A stretch of 64,000 bases of DNA, taken from assembly GCF_012849555.1 (NCBI RefSeq), contig NZ_CP051685.1, positions 1,240,001 through 1,304,000 of the forward strand, read 5' to 3'. Positions 8,790 to 16,922 of this stretch are shown one piece after another. The notes beneath the pieces are model-generated. The model was given only the letters and a program-made list of their open reading frames with translations, was not told the DNA's origin and ran no database searches. This DNA is from Massilia forsythiae. GTDB lineage: Bacteria; Pseudomonadota; Gammaproteobacteria; Burkholderiales; Burkholderiaceae_D. Every line of letters begins with the position of its first letter. The first letter of the stretch is position 1. The position numbers were made by a program, and so were the translations under genes.

Positions 8790-10496
8790 ATGACCAAGAT
8801 CGTCCCCTTTGCCAGCGCCCTGCTGCTGGCCGGCTGCGCCAGCCAACCGGCGCTGACCGACTACAGCGTCAATTCCGGCGCCACGCGCAGCGCCGACCAG
8901 CTGGCCCTGGAGTTCGACAAGGCCGACCTGCAACTGCGCGTGGAACCGGCCAGCCGCAGCATCCGCGGCGACGTCCTGCTCACCTTCGGCACGCGCGCGC
9001 CGCTGGAGCGGATCGAGCTCGACCTCGACCGCAACCTGCCGATCGACGCCATCGAGGTCGACGGCCAGGCCCTGGCGGCCAGCCGCTGGCGCAATCCGGA
9101 CGGCAAGCTGACCATCGAACTGCCGCAGCGCCTGGTGCCGGGCCGGCAGGTGGCGATCCGCGTGCGCTACCACGGCCAGCCGCACGTGGCCAGGCGCGCG
9201 CCCTGGGACGGCGGCTTCGTCTGGTCGCAGACGCCGGACGGCCAGCCCTGGGTCGCCAGCGCCGTGCAGGGCGAAGGCTGCGACCTGTTCTGGCCCTGCA
9301 TCGACCACCCGACCGGCAAGGCCAGGCAGGTCGACGAGCACATCACCGTGCCGGCGCCTCTGGTGGCGGCCGGCAACGGCATCGCCATGGGCGTCACCGA
9401 GTCCGATGGCTGGCGTACCTGGCACTGGAGAACCAGGAACCCCAGCACCTACGGCATCGCGATCAACGTGGCGCCCTATAAGCTGCTGGAAGGGGACTAC
9501 AAGAGCCGCTACGGCAATACCATCCCGCTGCGCATGTGGTACCTGCCGCAGAACGAAGCCAAGGCCAGGGAATTGTTCGCCGAATTCACGCCGATGCTCG
9601 ACTTCTTCGAGAGCACCATCGGCCCCTACCCGTTCGGCGACGAAAAGATGGGCGTGGTCGAGACACCGCACAAGGGCATGGAGCACCAGACCATCAACGC
9701 CTACGGCAACAACTACGCCAAGACCGCCTACGGCTACGACGAACTGCTGCAGCACGAGTTCGCCCACGAATGGTTCGGCAACCAGCTGACCAACGCCGAC
9801 TGGGACGACATGTGGCTGCACGAGGGCCTGGGCAGCTACATGCAGCCGCTGTACATGCAGCGCCTGCGCGGCGACCGGGAATACTACGCCGAGCTGATGC
9901 GCCAGCGCGCCGGCATCCTGAATAAGGCGCCGATCGTGTCGGGCAAGCACAAGCTCGAGGAAGACGTCTACGACACCAAGCGCGGCGGCCCCGGCGGCGA
10001 TATCTACGGCAAGGGGTCGCTGGTACTGCACACGCTGCGCGGCCTGGTCGGCGACGACGCCTTTTTCCGCACGGTGCGCCAGATGGTGTACGGCACCGAC
10101 CGGCCGCAGCCGGGCCGGTTCGCGCCGCGCTACGGCACCACGCCGGAATTCATCGCCCTCGCCGAGCGCGCCAGCGGACGCGACCTGGGCTGGTTCTTCC
10201 AGGCTTATCTCTACCAGGCGGCGCTGCCGGACCTGCAGGCCACGCGCAGCGGCAACACGCTGCAGCTGGCGTGGAAGACGGAAAAGAACACGCCGTTCCC
10301 GATGCCGGTCGAGGTGCGCGCGGGCACGCGCTTGTTGACCGTGCCGATGACGGACGGGCGCGGCAGCGTGGCGCTGGGCGACGGCGAGACGTATACGCTC
10401 GATCCGCATTCGAAGCTGCTGCGGCGGGAAGAACACATCGAGCGCTTCCAGAAGTACCAGGAAGAGCAGAAGAAGAAAAAGGCGGGGGCATCATAG
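8790..10496 (+). CDS. M1-family zinc aminopeptidase, lipoprotein
   Basis: 568 aa. The signal ends in LLLAGC (Cys near residue 16), indicating a lipoprotein that acts in the periplasm. The gluzincin site is intact: H322-E-F-A-H326 and, 18 residues on, Glu345 in WLHEGLGSY. The substrate N-terminus motif, normally GxMEN, appears as GMEHQT near residue 297. The N-terminal saddle domain and a short C-terminal beta domain fit the leukotriene-A4-hydrolase-like branch. Expected to trim N-terminal residues from peptides. A lysine-rich tail (EEQKKKKAGAS) ends the protein. Monocistronic, followed by an inverted REP pair. Confidence 0.9.
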   Translation: MTKIVPFASALLLAGCASQPALTDYSVNSGATRSADQLALEFDKADLQLRVEPASRSIRGDVLLTFGTRAPLERIELDLDRNLPIDAIEVDGQALAASRWRNPDGKLTIELPQRLVPGRQVAIRVRYHGQPHVARRAPWDGGFVWSQTPDGQPWVASAVQGEGCDLFWPCIDHPTGKARQVDEHITVPAPLVAAGNGIAMGVTESDGWRTWHWRTRNPSTYGIAINVAPYKLLEGDYKSRYGNTIPLRMWYLPQNEAKARELFAEFTPMLDFFESTIGPYPFGDEKMGVVETPHKGMEHQTINAYGNNYAKTAYGYDELLQHEFAHEWFGNQLTNADWDDMWLHEGLGSYMQPLYMQRLRGDREYYAELMRQRAGILNKAPIVSGKHKLEEDVYDTKRGGPGGDIYGKGSLVLHTLRGLVGDDAFFRTVRQMVYGTDRPQPGRFAPRYGTTPEFIALAERASGRDLGWFFQAYLYQAALPDLQATRSGNTLQLAWKTEKNTPFPMPVEVRAGTRLLTVPMTDGRGSVALGDGETYTLDPHSKLLRREEHIERFQKYQEEQKKKKAGAS

Positions 10497-10540
10497 CCGT
10501 CGTCCCGCATCGTGCACCATGCACACGAATGCCGATTGCT

Positions 10541-10667
10541 CGTCGTTCCCGCGCAGGCGGGAACCTATGCCGCGCTTTCAGTACCATGCAGTTGAAACCG
10601 CCGCAGCATTTTCGACTTCATCGAGTCCCGCCGCTCAGCATGGGTCCCCGCCTGCGCGGGGACGACG
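10541..10667. repeat. Inverted REP pair A
   Basis: A left arm CGTCGTTCCCGCGCAGGCGG (10541-10560, continuing into GAACC) faces a right arm CATGGGTCCCCGCCTGCGCG that continues GGGACGACG (to 10667). About 70 bp lie between. Each arm is itself a hairpin (CCCGC...GCGGG). It separates the convergent M1 and M16 genes and probably acts as transcript-end structure. The same arms recur at 16668-16790, 45893-46019 and 52272-52399. Confidence 0.8.
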
Positions 10668-10734
10668 CGTTTCGGGTGACATTCATCTTCGGCTCATCCA
10701 CCGCTCGACTGCTGCGACACCCTGCATTCGACGC

Positions 10735-13557
10735 CTACCGCAGCGCCTTCCCATCCACATCGATCCTGCGCACCTCTCCCAGTCCCAGCGCGCGGATCGG
10801 CGCCTCCACCTTGTCCATGTCGCCCACCACGATCCACACCGGTTGCCTCGGCAGCACCGTGCGCCTGGCCAGCGCGTCGACCTGCGCCGGGGTCACGGCC
10901 AGCGCCTGCGCCGTGTAGGTGTCGTAGTAATCCGCCGGCAGGCGGTACTGCAGGATGGTCGCGTAGGCGTCGCTGAGCTGGTTCACGGTCTCGAAGGCGC
11001 CGGGCAGGCCCAGGGTTTCGTTGGCTTGCGCATCCTCGAGTTCCCGGGCGCCGGGCGGGCGGGCGCCGGCGATGTCGGCGTATTCGCGCGCCAGCGCGCC
11101 CAGCGCGTCGGCGGTCTTGTCGGTCTGCACCGGCGAGGCGCTGAGGAAGATGCGCTGCCCCAGCGCCGGCACCAGCGACGAGCCGACGCCGTACGACCAG
11201 TGCTTGTCCTCGCGCAGGTTCAGGTTCAGGCGCGAGTTGAAGGTGCCGCCGAACAGGTCGTTCAGCAGGTTCAGCTGCAGCGCCTCGGTGACGCTTGTTC
11301 CCGCCAGCGGCGGCGCCAGCTGCGCGCCGACGATCTCGCTCTGCAGCGCGCCGGGGCGGTCGATCAGGTAGATGGTGCTGCCGGCCGGCTGCGCCACGCT
11401 GTGCAGGTTTTTCTTCGGCACCGGCGCCGCCGGCCAGGCGCCGAACGCCCGTTCGAGCTGCGGCGCCAGTTCGGCCAGCGTGGTGTCGCCGACCACCAGC
11501 AGGGTCGCGTTGTTGGGCCGGAACCAGGTGCGGTGGTAGCGCTGCAGGTCGGCGCGCGTCATGCGCTGCACCGCCGCCTCGGTGCCGCTGCCGGTCAGCG
11601 GCAGCGAATAGGCGTGGCCGGGGCCGTACAGCAAGGCCGGCAGCACGCGCAGCGCCATCTGGCGCGGCACCGTCTTTTCGCGCGCGATCGCCGCCAGCCG
11701 CTCGCGCCGCAATCTCTCGAAGTCGGCCTGCGCGAAGCGCGGGTGCAGCACCAGGTCGGCGTACAGGCCGAGCGCGCGCTCCAGCGTCGGTTTCAGCACG
11801 TTGAGGTTGACGAAGCCGCCGTCCAGGTTGGTCGAGGTACCGAACGAGGCGCCCAGCGCCTCCAGCTCGCGGTTGATTTCAAACCCGGAACGGACCTGCC
11901 CGCCCTCGCCCGTGCCCTCTTCCAGCATGCGCAGCGTCAGGCTGGCCAGGCCCGGCAGTTCGCGCGCATCGGAGGCGTAGCCGCCATCGACCATCATCGA
12001 CAGATTGATCACCGGCGCGCCGTGGCGCTCGGCCAGCACCACCGTCAAGCCGTTCGACAGCGTCGCCGTCTGCATCGGCGGCAGGCGCAGCGTTTCCGGA
12101 CGGCCGGCCGGCGGCGCCTTGCTGCGGTCGAGCGCTTGCGGCTGCGCCGCCAGGCCGGCCGGGAACGGATCGACGCGCAGCGTGTAGTCGCCGTCGGCCA
12201 GCCAGTCCAGCATCGCCCGGCGCACCGTGGCCGGGGTGGCGGCCCGGATACGGCGCAAGTAGGTTTTATAGCAGTCCGGATCGCCCGTGAAGGTGGTGCA
12301 GCGCGCCAGCACGTCGCTCTTGCCGCCGAAGCCGCCCACGCGCTCGACGCTGCGCGCGTAGCCGGCCAGGATGGCGATACGGGCGCGTTCCAGTTCGTCG
12401 CCCGTCGGCCCCTCCTTCAGCAGCTTGTGCAGCTCCTCGTCGGCCAGGCGCTCCATGCGGTCGACGTCGGCGCCCGGCCGCGCGGTGAGGTTGATGCCGA
12501 ACTGGCCGGCGATCTCGGCCGAATCGTCGCCGGCGAAGGCGGACGTGGCCAGCTGCTCCCTGACCACCAGGCGCCGGTACAGGCGCGAACTCTTGCCGCC
12601 GCCGAGCACGTGCGCGGCGAGGTCGAGCAGCGCTTCTTCCGGCGTGTCGGCGCCGGGCACGTTCCAGCTGCGGTAGATGCGCGACTGCGGCACCCGGTCC
12701 TGCACGCTGCCGCGCCGGCTGCCGCTGCGCTTGGCGACCCATGCGCGCTGCCTGGCCAGCGGCGGGCCGGGCGGGATATCGCCGTAGTAGCGTTCGACCT
12801 TGGCGCGCGCCGTGGCCGGATCGATGTCGCCGGCCAGCACCAGCACCACGTTGTTGGGGCCGTAGTTGGCCTTGAACCAGGCGCCGACGTCGGTCATCGA
12901 GGCCGCGTCCAGGTCGGCCATCGAACCGATCACGGTCCAGGAATACGGGTGGCCGCGCGGCCAGGTGTTCTCGGTGACGATCTGGTCGACCACGCCGTAC
13001 GGCTGGTTTTCGCGCTGGCGCTTTTCGTTCTGCACCACGCCGCGCTGCAGGTCCAGCTTTTTCCGGTCGAGCACGCCGAGCAGGTGGCCCATGCGGTCGC
13101 TCTCGGCGAACAGCACGGTGTCCAGCATCGAGGCCGGCACGGTCTCGAAGTAATTGGTGCGGTCCTTGTTGGTGGTGCCGTTCAGGTCGCGCGCGCCGAT
13201 GCCTTCCAGCGCCGCCAGGAAGGGTCGATCGACATTGTCGCTGCCCGAGAACATCAGGTGCTCGAACAGGTGGGCGAAGCCGGTCTTGCCGGGCTGTTCG
13301 TCCTTGGAGCCGACGTGGTACCAGGTATTCACCGCCACCACCGGCGCCTTGTGGTCTTCGTGCACCAGCACCGTCAGGCCGTTCTTCAGCACGAAACGCG
13401 TATAGGGAATGTCGGGGACCGGGATGTCGACGCGGCGGGCCGGCGCAGCGGCCGTGGAGGCGGCCGGCCACGACGCCAGCATGGCCGCCAGGCCCAGCAA
13501 CATCGGCAAGGCCCTGGACCGCGGCTTCGGCGCAGGACGGCGATCGGTGACACCCAT
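10735..13557 (-). CDS. M16-family zinc peptidase, two-domain (pitrilysin/insulinase-like)
   Basis: 940 aa, exported (signal near residues 17-38, ending in STAAAPA). The N-terminal M16 domain carries the inverted zinc site H96-L-F-E99-H100 in GFAHLFEHLMF, with a distal acidic cluster about 75 residues later. The second half is a further M16 repeat that lacks HxxEH, as expected for the inactive clamshell partner. Expected to degrade peptides in the periplasm. The start at 13557 is set by an AGGGGAA ribosome site; in-frame sequence up to 13761 is outside the family and overlaps the promoter. It ends convergently with the M1 peptidase. Confidence 0.92.
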   Translation of the reverse strand: MGVTDRRPAPKPRSRALPMLLGLAAMLASWPAASTAAAPARRVDIPVPDIPYTRFVLKNGLTVLVHEDHKAPVVAVNTWYHVGSKDEQPGKTGFAHLFEHLMFSGSDNVDRPFLAALEGIGARDLNGTTNKDRTNYFETVPASMLDTVLFAESDRMGHLLGVLDRKKLDLQRGVVQNEKRQRENQPYGVVDQIVTENTWPRGHPYSWTVIGSMADLDAASMTDVGAWFKANYGPNNVVLVLAGDIDPATARAKVERYYGDIPPGPPLARQRAWVAKRSGSRRGSVQDRVPQSRIYRSWNVPGADTPEEALLDLAAHVLGGGKSSRLYRRLVVREQLATSAFAGDDSAEIAGQFGINLTARPGADVDRMERLADEELHKLLKEGPTGDELERARIAILAGYARSVERVGGFGGKSDVLARCTTFTGDPDCYKTYLRRIRAATPATVRRAMLDWLADGDYTLRVDPFPAGLAAQPQALDRSKAPPAGRPETLRLPPMQTATLSNGLTVVLAERHGAPVINLSMMVDGGYASDARELPGLASLTLRMLEEGTGEGGQVRSGFEINRELEALGASFGTSTNLDGGFVNLNVLKPTLERALGLYADLVLHPRFAQADFERLRRERLAAIAREKTVPRQMALRVLPALLYGPGHAYSLPLTGSGTEAAVQRMTRADLQRYHRTWFRPNNATLLVVGDTTLAELAPQLERAFGAWPAAPVPKKNLHSVAQPAGSTIYLIDRPGALQSEIVGAQLAPPLAGTSVTEALQLNLLNDLFGGTFNSRLNLNLREDKHWSYGVGSSLVPALGQRIFLSASPVQTDKTADALGALAREYADIAGARPPGARELEDAQANETLGLPGAFETVNQLSDAYATILQYRLPADYYDTYTAQALAVTPAQVDALARRTVLPRQPVWIVVGDMDKVEAPIRALGLGEVRRIDVDGKALR

Positions 13558-13778
13558 GGATTCCCCTCGGCCGCTGCGCCGCGCGGCGTTTGCCGGCAAG
13601 CGTGGCGGCGGCGCGGCCGCGTCCGGCGGACCGTGTATTTTATGCCAACGGACAGGCAACGGCGCGCATCGTGCCGTCATGTTTGCCACACCCGCAGGCG
13701 GACGAATGGGCGCGCCGCCTGCATGAGCGGCCCAGGAAGCGTATGATGAGCCATCCGTCACAGTACAGGATACGTACC

Positions 13779-14372
13779 ATGAACCAACGACGCTCCTTCC
13801 TCAAGAGTTCCGCCGTGCTCGCTTCGGTACTGGGCGCCCCGGCGATGTCGCGCGCCGCGGCCCGGGCGGTCCCGGCCGTGGCCCAGCCGGCGCCGCTGCC
13901 GCTGGCGTCCGATGCCGGCGTGGCCGCCGGCGAACGCATCCTGCGCCTGTACAATACCCACACCGGCGAAAGCCTGCGCAGCGTGTTCTGGGCCGAGGGC
14001 CGGTTCATTCCGGACGCGCTGCAGGACATCAACAAACTGCTGCGCGACCACCGCAACGACAAGGTCGCGCCGATCGATCCGCAACTGCTGGTGCTGCTCG
14101 ACCGCGTCAGCGCCCAGTTCGGCGACCATCCTACCCTGCACATCATTTCCGGCTACCGCTCGCCGGAAACCAACGAGATGCTGCACGAAAACACCAGCGG
14201 CGTGGCCAAGCACAGCCTGCACATGGACGGCAAGGCGATCGACGTGCGCATCCCGGGCCGGAACCTGGCCAGCCTGCGCAAGGCGGCGATGGCCCAGCGC
14301 GCCGGCGGCGTCGGCTATTACCCGGATTCGCAGTTCGTGCACATGGACGTCGGCCGCGTCCGCCACTGGTAA
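13779..14372 (+). CDS. Tat-exported M15-type peptidase, YcbK/DUF882 family
   Basis: 197 aa. The N-terminus MNQRRSFLKSSAVLASVLGA carries a twin-arginine signal, so it should be exported folded. The mature part has the LAS-type metallopeptidase signature: SGYRSPETN, then HSLHMDGKAIDVR (His and Asp ligands) and the final HMDVGRVRHW (His ligand). The family is thought to cut or bind peptidoglycan. An AGGA ribosome site precedes the ATG. It is 8 bp upstream of the next gene and may be co-transcribed with it and the lipoprotein after that. Confidence 0.9.
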   Translation: MNQRRSFLKSSAVLASVLGAPAMSRAAARAVPAVAQPAPLPLASDAGVAAGERILRLYNTHTGESLRSVFWAEGRFIPDALQDINKLLRDHRNDKVAPIDPQLLVLLDRVSAQFGDHPTLHIISGYRSPETNEMLHENTSGVAKHSLHMDGKAIDVRIPGRNLASLRKAAMAQRAGGVGYYPDSQFVHMDVGRVRHW

Positions 14373-14380
14373 GGCATTCG

Positions 14381-15244
14381 ATGCGGCGCACGGCGATCGT
14401 ATTCATGATGGCGGCCCTGCCGTGGACAGCCCGGGCGCAAACGGCGGCACCGGACCCGGCGCCGCCGGCCGCGCAAACCGCCTCCGCGCCGCAGACGGTG
14501 GTCGTCACCAGCACGCGCGACCCGGTCGACAAGTCCTATCGCAAGATGATCCGCGGCATGGAGCGTTTCACGCGCCAGCACGCGCTGGCGCCGCAGGCCA
14601 CGCTGCGCTTCCGGCTGCTGCCGCGCACGCCGCGGGTCGACATGCGCGGCATCACGCTGCGCGTGGTGGGCGACCGCGTCACGGTGCCGGTGCCGGTGGC
14701 TGCCGACAACAGTTTTATCTTGCCCAGCAACCGCCAGGCGCTGGACGAGGACGCCGCCGTGATCGCCAACCGCAAGACCACCAGCATGACCTGGCGCGCC
14801 CAGGTGACCACGCCCGACCTGCCGCCGGACACGCGCCGCCTGGGCGACCTGCGCCTGGAATGCCTGGTCGGCGTGGAAGCCGGACTGGTGTCCAACAGTT
14901 CGCCGCTGTTCGGCTGGATCGCGAGCGCCCTGAACAGTCCGGAACAGGTGTGCGGCAGCCCGGACGGCAACTTCCTGTTCTTTACCGAGCGCCCGCTGTT
15001 CTCGGTGACGCTGCGTGCCGGCACGCGTAGCGAAATCCTGCCGTTCCGCCTGCTGTACGCCGGCGGCGACCAGACGCCCGACATGCTGCCCTATTGCGAT
15101 TGCCAGGTGCTGCTCGACCGCACCTATTACGCGCCGATCTGGGACCGCAGCTGGCCCGACGATACCCTGGTCAGCTTCGAGTACATGGACGACGGTGCAG
15201 CAGCAGCAGCAGCAGCCGTACCCGCCGCCGGAGCGCAGCCATGA
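14381..15244 (+). CDS. Exported protein of unknown function
   Basis: 287 aa. Signal peptide MRRTAIVFMMAALPWTARAQ, then a Pro/Ala linker to about residue 40. The rest alternates predicted strands with motifs such as RFRLLPRTP, GDRVTVPVPV and RRLGDLRLECLVGVEAG; I recognise no named domain. Several Cys residues (LECLVG, VCGSPDG, YCDCQV) could pair in the periplasm. A CAG run near 15197-15216 encodes a poly-Ala tail. It overlaps the next gene by ATGA, so the two are probably translated together, downstream of the YcbK peptidase. Confidence 0.75.
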   Translation: MRRTAIVFMMAALPWTARAQTAAPDPAPPAAQTASAPQTVVVTSTRDPVDKSYRKMIRGMERFTRQHALAPQATLRFRLLPRTPRVDMRGITLRVVGDRVTVPVPVAADNSFILPSNRQALDEDAAVIANRKTTSMTWRAQVTTPDLPPDTRRLGDLRLECLVGVEAGLVSNSSPLFGWIASALNSPEQVCGSPDGNFLFFTERPLFSVTLRAGTRSEILPFRLLYAGGDQTPDMLPYCDCQVLLDRTYYAPIWDRSWPDDTLVSFEYMDDGAAAAAAAVPAAGAQP

Positions 15245-15633
15245 CGCTCGTCCGCACGCGCCGCTCCGGCGCCGCGCTGCTGCGGGCTGCACTGCTGGCC
15301 GCGCTGCTGCGGGCTGCACTGCTGGCCGCGCTGCTGGGCGCCGCCGTAGCCGGCTGCGCCACGCGCGCGCCGGCCCCCGGCGCCATGGTCGGCGCCGACC
15401 ATTTTACCGAGACGGTCGTACCCGGCCGCACCACCCGCGCCGAACTGCTGGCCGCCTTCGGCCCGACCAAGCGGGTCGCCTTCGACAGCGGCATCGAAAC
15501 CTGGCTGTACACGGCCGATGCCGGCGCCGGCCGCAGCGAGGAACTGGTCGTGCTGCTGGACCGCGACGGCATCGTGCGCAAGCTGCGGCGCCGGCCGCCC
15601 TACCCCGGCGACGGGGACGGCCAGCGGCGCTGA
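15241..15633 (+). CDS. Small lipoprotein, SmpA/BamE-like
   Basis: 130 aa. A long signal peptide ends in GAAVAGC (lipobox). The mature region reads GADHFTETVVPGRTTRAELLAAFGPTKRVAFDSG, the pattern of SmpA/OmlA/BamE-fold lipoproteins in which PGxTTRAELLAxFG begins the domain. Whether it joins the outer-membrane assembly machine is not shown. The start overlaps the previous stop (ATGA at 15241). The signal is lengthened by an exact 27-bp duplication (see the repeat at 15274). Confidence 0.75.
   Translation: MTLVRTRRSGAALLRAALLAALLRAALLAALLGAAVAGCATRAPAPGAMVGADHFTETVVPGRTTRAELLAAFGPTKRVAFDSGIETWLYTADAGAGRSEELVVLLDRDGIVRKLRRRPPYPGDGDGQRR
15274..15327 (+). repeat. Exact 27-bp tandem duplication inside a signal peptide
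   Basis: The 27-bp unit starting GCGCTGCTGCGGGCTGCACT occurs at 15274-15300 and again, identical, at 15301-15327; a third partial copy (GCGCTGCTGGGC) follows. It repeats ALLRAALLA in frame and nearly doubles the hydrophobic core of the lipoprotein signal. Confidence 0.95.
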
Positions 15634-15688
15634 TCGCCCGCAGCATCTATGGCAGAATGACAAGCTTTCAACCCTGCCATCGCACGCC

Positions 15689-16066
15689 ATGCTCGAACAC
15701 GATTCTCCCGCCGCCGTCGTCCAGCGCCAGCTCGACGCCTACAATGCACGCGACGTCGACGCCCTGCTCGCCACCTACGCGCCGGACGCGCGCCAGTACG
15801 AATACCCGGCCACGCTGCTGGCCAGCGGCCACGACGAATTCCGTCCGCGCTTCGCCGCGCGCTTCCAGGAACCGGACCTGCACGCGCGCCTGCTGCAGCG
15901 CGTCGTGATGGGCAAGCTGGTGATGGACCACGAAGTCGTCACCAGGAATTTCCCCGAAGGCAAAGGCTCGCTGGAACTGGTAGCGATCTACGAAGTGGTC
16001 GATGGCCGCATCCGCAGCCAGTCGGTGCAACTGGGCGCCAAGCGGCTGGACGCGCCGGCCGCCTGA
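15689..16066 (+). CDS. SnoaL-like/NTF2-fold protein
   Basis: 125 aa. The start MLEHDSPAAVVQRQLDAYNARDVDALLATYAPDA is the classic first helix pair of SnoaL-like polyketide-cyclase-fold proteins, followed by the HARLLQRVVMGKLVMDHEVVTR strands and VAIYEVVDGRI. Members are small steroid-isomerase-like or ligand-binding proteins; the activity is not predictable. Start chosen at the ATG 15689 where homology begins. It follows the lipoprotein gene by 55 bp and precedes the thioesterase gene. Confidence 0.83.
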   Translation: MLEHDSPAAVVQRQLDAYNARDVDALLATYAPDARQYEYPATLLASGHDEFRPRFAARFQEPDLHARLLQRVVMGKLVMDHEVVTRNFPEGKGSLELVAIYEVVDGRIRSQSVQLGAKRLDAPAA

Positions 16067-16174
16067 GCGCACGCCGCTGGCCGCGCGGCCAGCGGCGGCT
16101 TGCGCGCCGCCGGCCGGAATCGGTGTACAGTCGAGCATTCCAAGACCGCTTGCCCACCCGGGATACGTGAAGAC

Positions 16175-16618
16175 ATGGCACGACTACAGCTCAACTTTCC
16201 TGACGACCAATACTATTATTCCTCGCTGCTGACGGTGCGCGTCACCGACATCAATGCCGGCAACCACCTCGGCAACGATTCGATGATCTCGATGATCTCG
16301 GAAGCGCGCGCCCGCTTCCTGTTCGAATTCGGCATCAGCGAAACCGAGCGCGACGGCAACGGCATCATCGTCACCGACCTCGCCACCACCTACCGCGCCG
16401 AAGCGCACGCGCGCGACCAGCTGCTGTTCGAAGTCGGCGTCATGGACTTCAACAAGTACGGCGGCGACATCATCTTCCGCATCACCCGGCCGCAGGACCG
16501 CACGCTGGTGGCGATGGCCAAGCAGGGTTTCGTGTTCTACAACTACAAGTCGAGCCAGGTCGTGATGATGCCGGACGATTTTAGAGGCAAGTTCGAGCGG
16601 GTGAATTGGGTGGATTGA
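16175..16618 (+). CDS. Hotdog-fold acyl-CoA thioesterase (4HBT/FadM-like)
   Basis: 147 aa single hotdog domain. VRVTDINAGNHLGNDSMISMISEARARFLFEFG matches the 4-hydroxybenzoyl-CoA thioesterase family: the N-H-(L/V)-x-N motif with the active-site acid region, then the long central helix. FVFYNYKSSQVVMMPDDFR is the final strand. Expected to hydrolyse an acyl-CoA in the cytosol. The ATG at 16175 begins the homology. The last gene before an inverted REP pair. Confidence 0.85.
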   Translation: MARLQLNFPDDQYYYSSLLTVRVTDINAGNHLGNDSMISMISEARARFLFEFGISETERDGNGIIVTDLATTYRAEAHARDQLLFEVGVMDFNKYGGDIIFRITRPQDRTLVAMAKQGFVFYNYKSSQVVMMPDDFRGKFERVNWVD

Positions 16619-16667
16619 GGCGGCTCATTCAGAACGAGCGCACCGGTTGAGTCGACCTTGAAGCCGC

Positions 16668-16790
16668 CGTCCCCGCGCAGGCGAGGACCTATACTGAGTT
16701 GCCGAAGCCGTAAACCCAAGCACACCGCAATGTTTCGAGGCTGACGGATCCTGTTGTTCACTATGGGTCCCCGCCTGCGCGGAGACGACG
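16668..16790. repeat. Inverted REP pair B
   Basis: The left arm CGTCCCCGCGCAGGCGAGGA (16668 on) and the right arm CTATGGGTCCCCGCCTGCGC, continuing to GACGACG at 16790, enclose about 65 bp including GGATCCTGTTGTTCAC, a segment similar to the spacer of pair D. It sits in the 304-bp gap between the thioesterase and catalase genes, which also holds a strong terminator. Confidence 0.75.
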
Positions 16791-16853
16791 TGCATTGGTA
16801 CGCGGCCAAAATCGAATACGCGTTCCGCTTGCACCATGCCACTGCAAAAAGCA

Positions 16854-16889
16854 AAAAGCCTGCCGCGACCAAAGTCGCGGCAGGCTTTT
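16854..16889. terminator. Bidirectional rho-independent terminator after katE
   Basis: AAAAGCCTGCCGCGAC (16854-16869), loop CAAA, GTCGCGGCAGGCTTTT (16874-16889): a perfect 16-bp stem with A and T ends. It lies 33 bp downstream of the katE stop and can also end transcripts from the thioesterase side. Confidence 0.9.
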
Positions 16890-16922
16890 GCATTCATACG
16901 CCCGGCAAGCGCCGGGCTCTCA

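Noticed and set aside
10519..13746. A 1075-codon forward reading across the M16 peptidase gene
   Set aside because: Antisense shadow of the M16 gene, with the same kind of Arg/His/Gln-rich composition and no recognisable motif.
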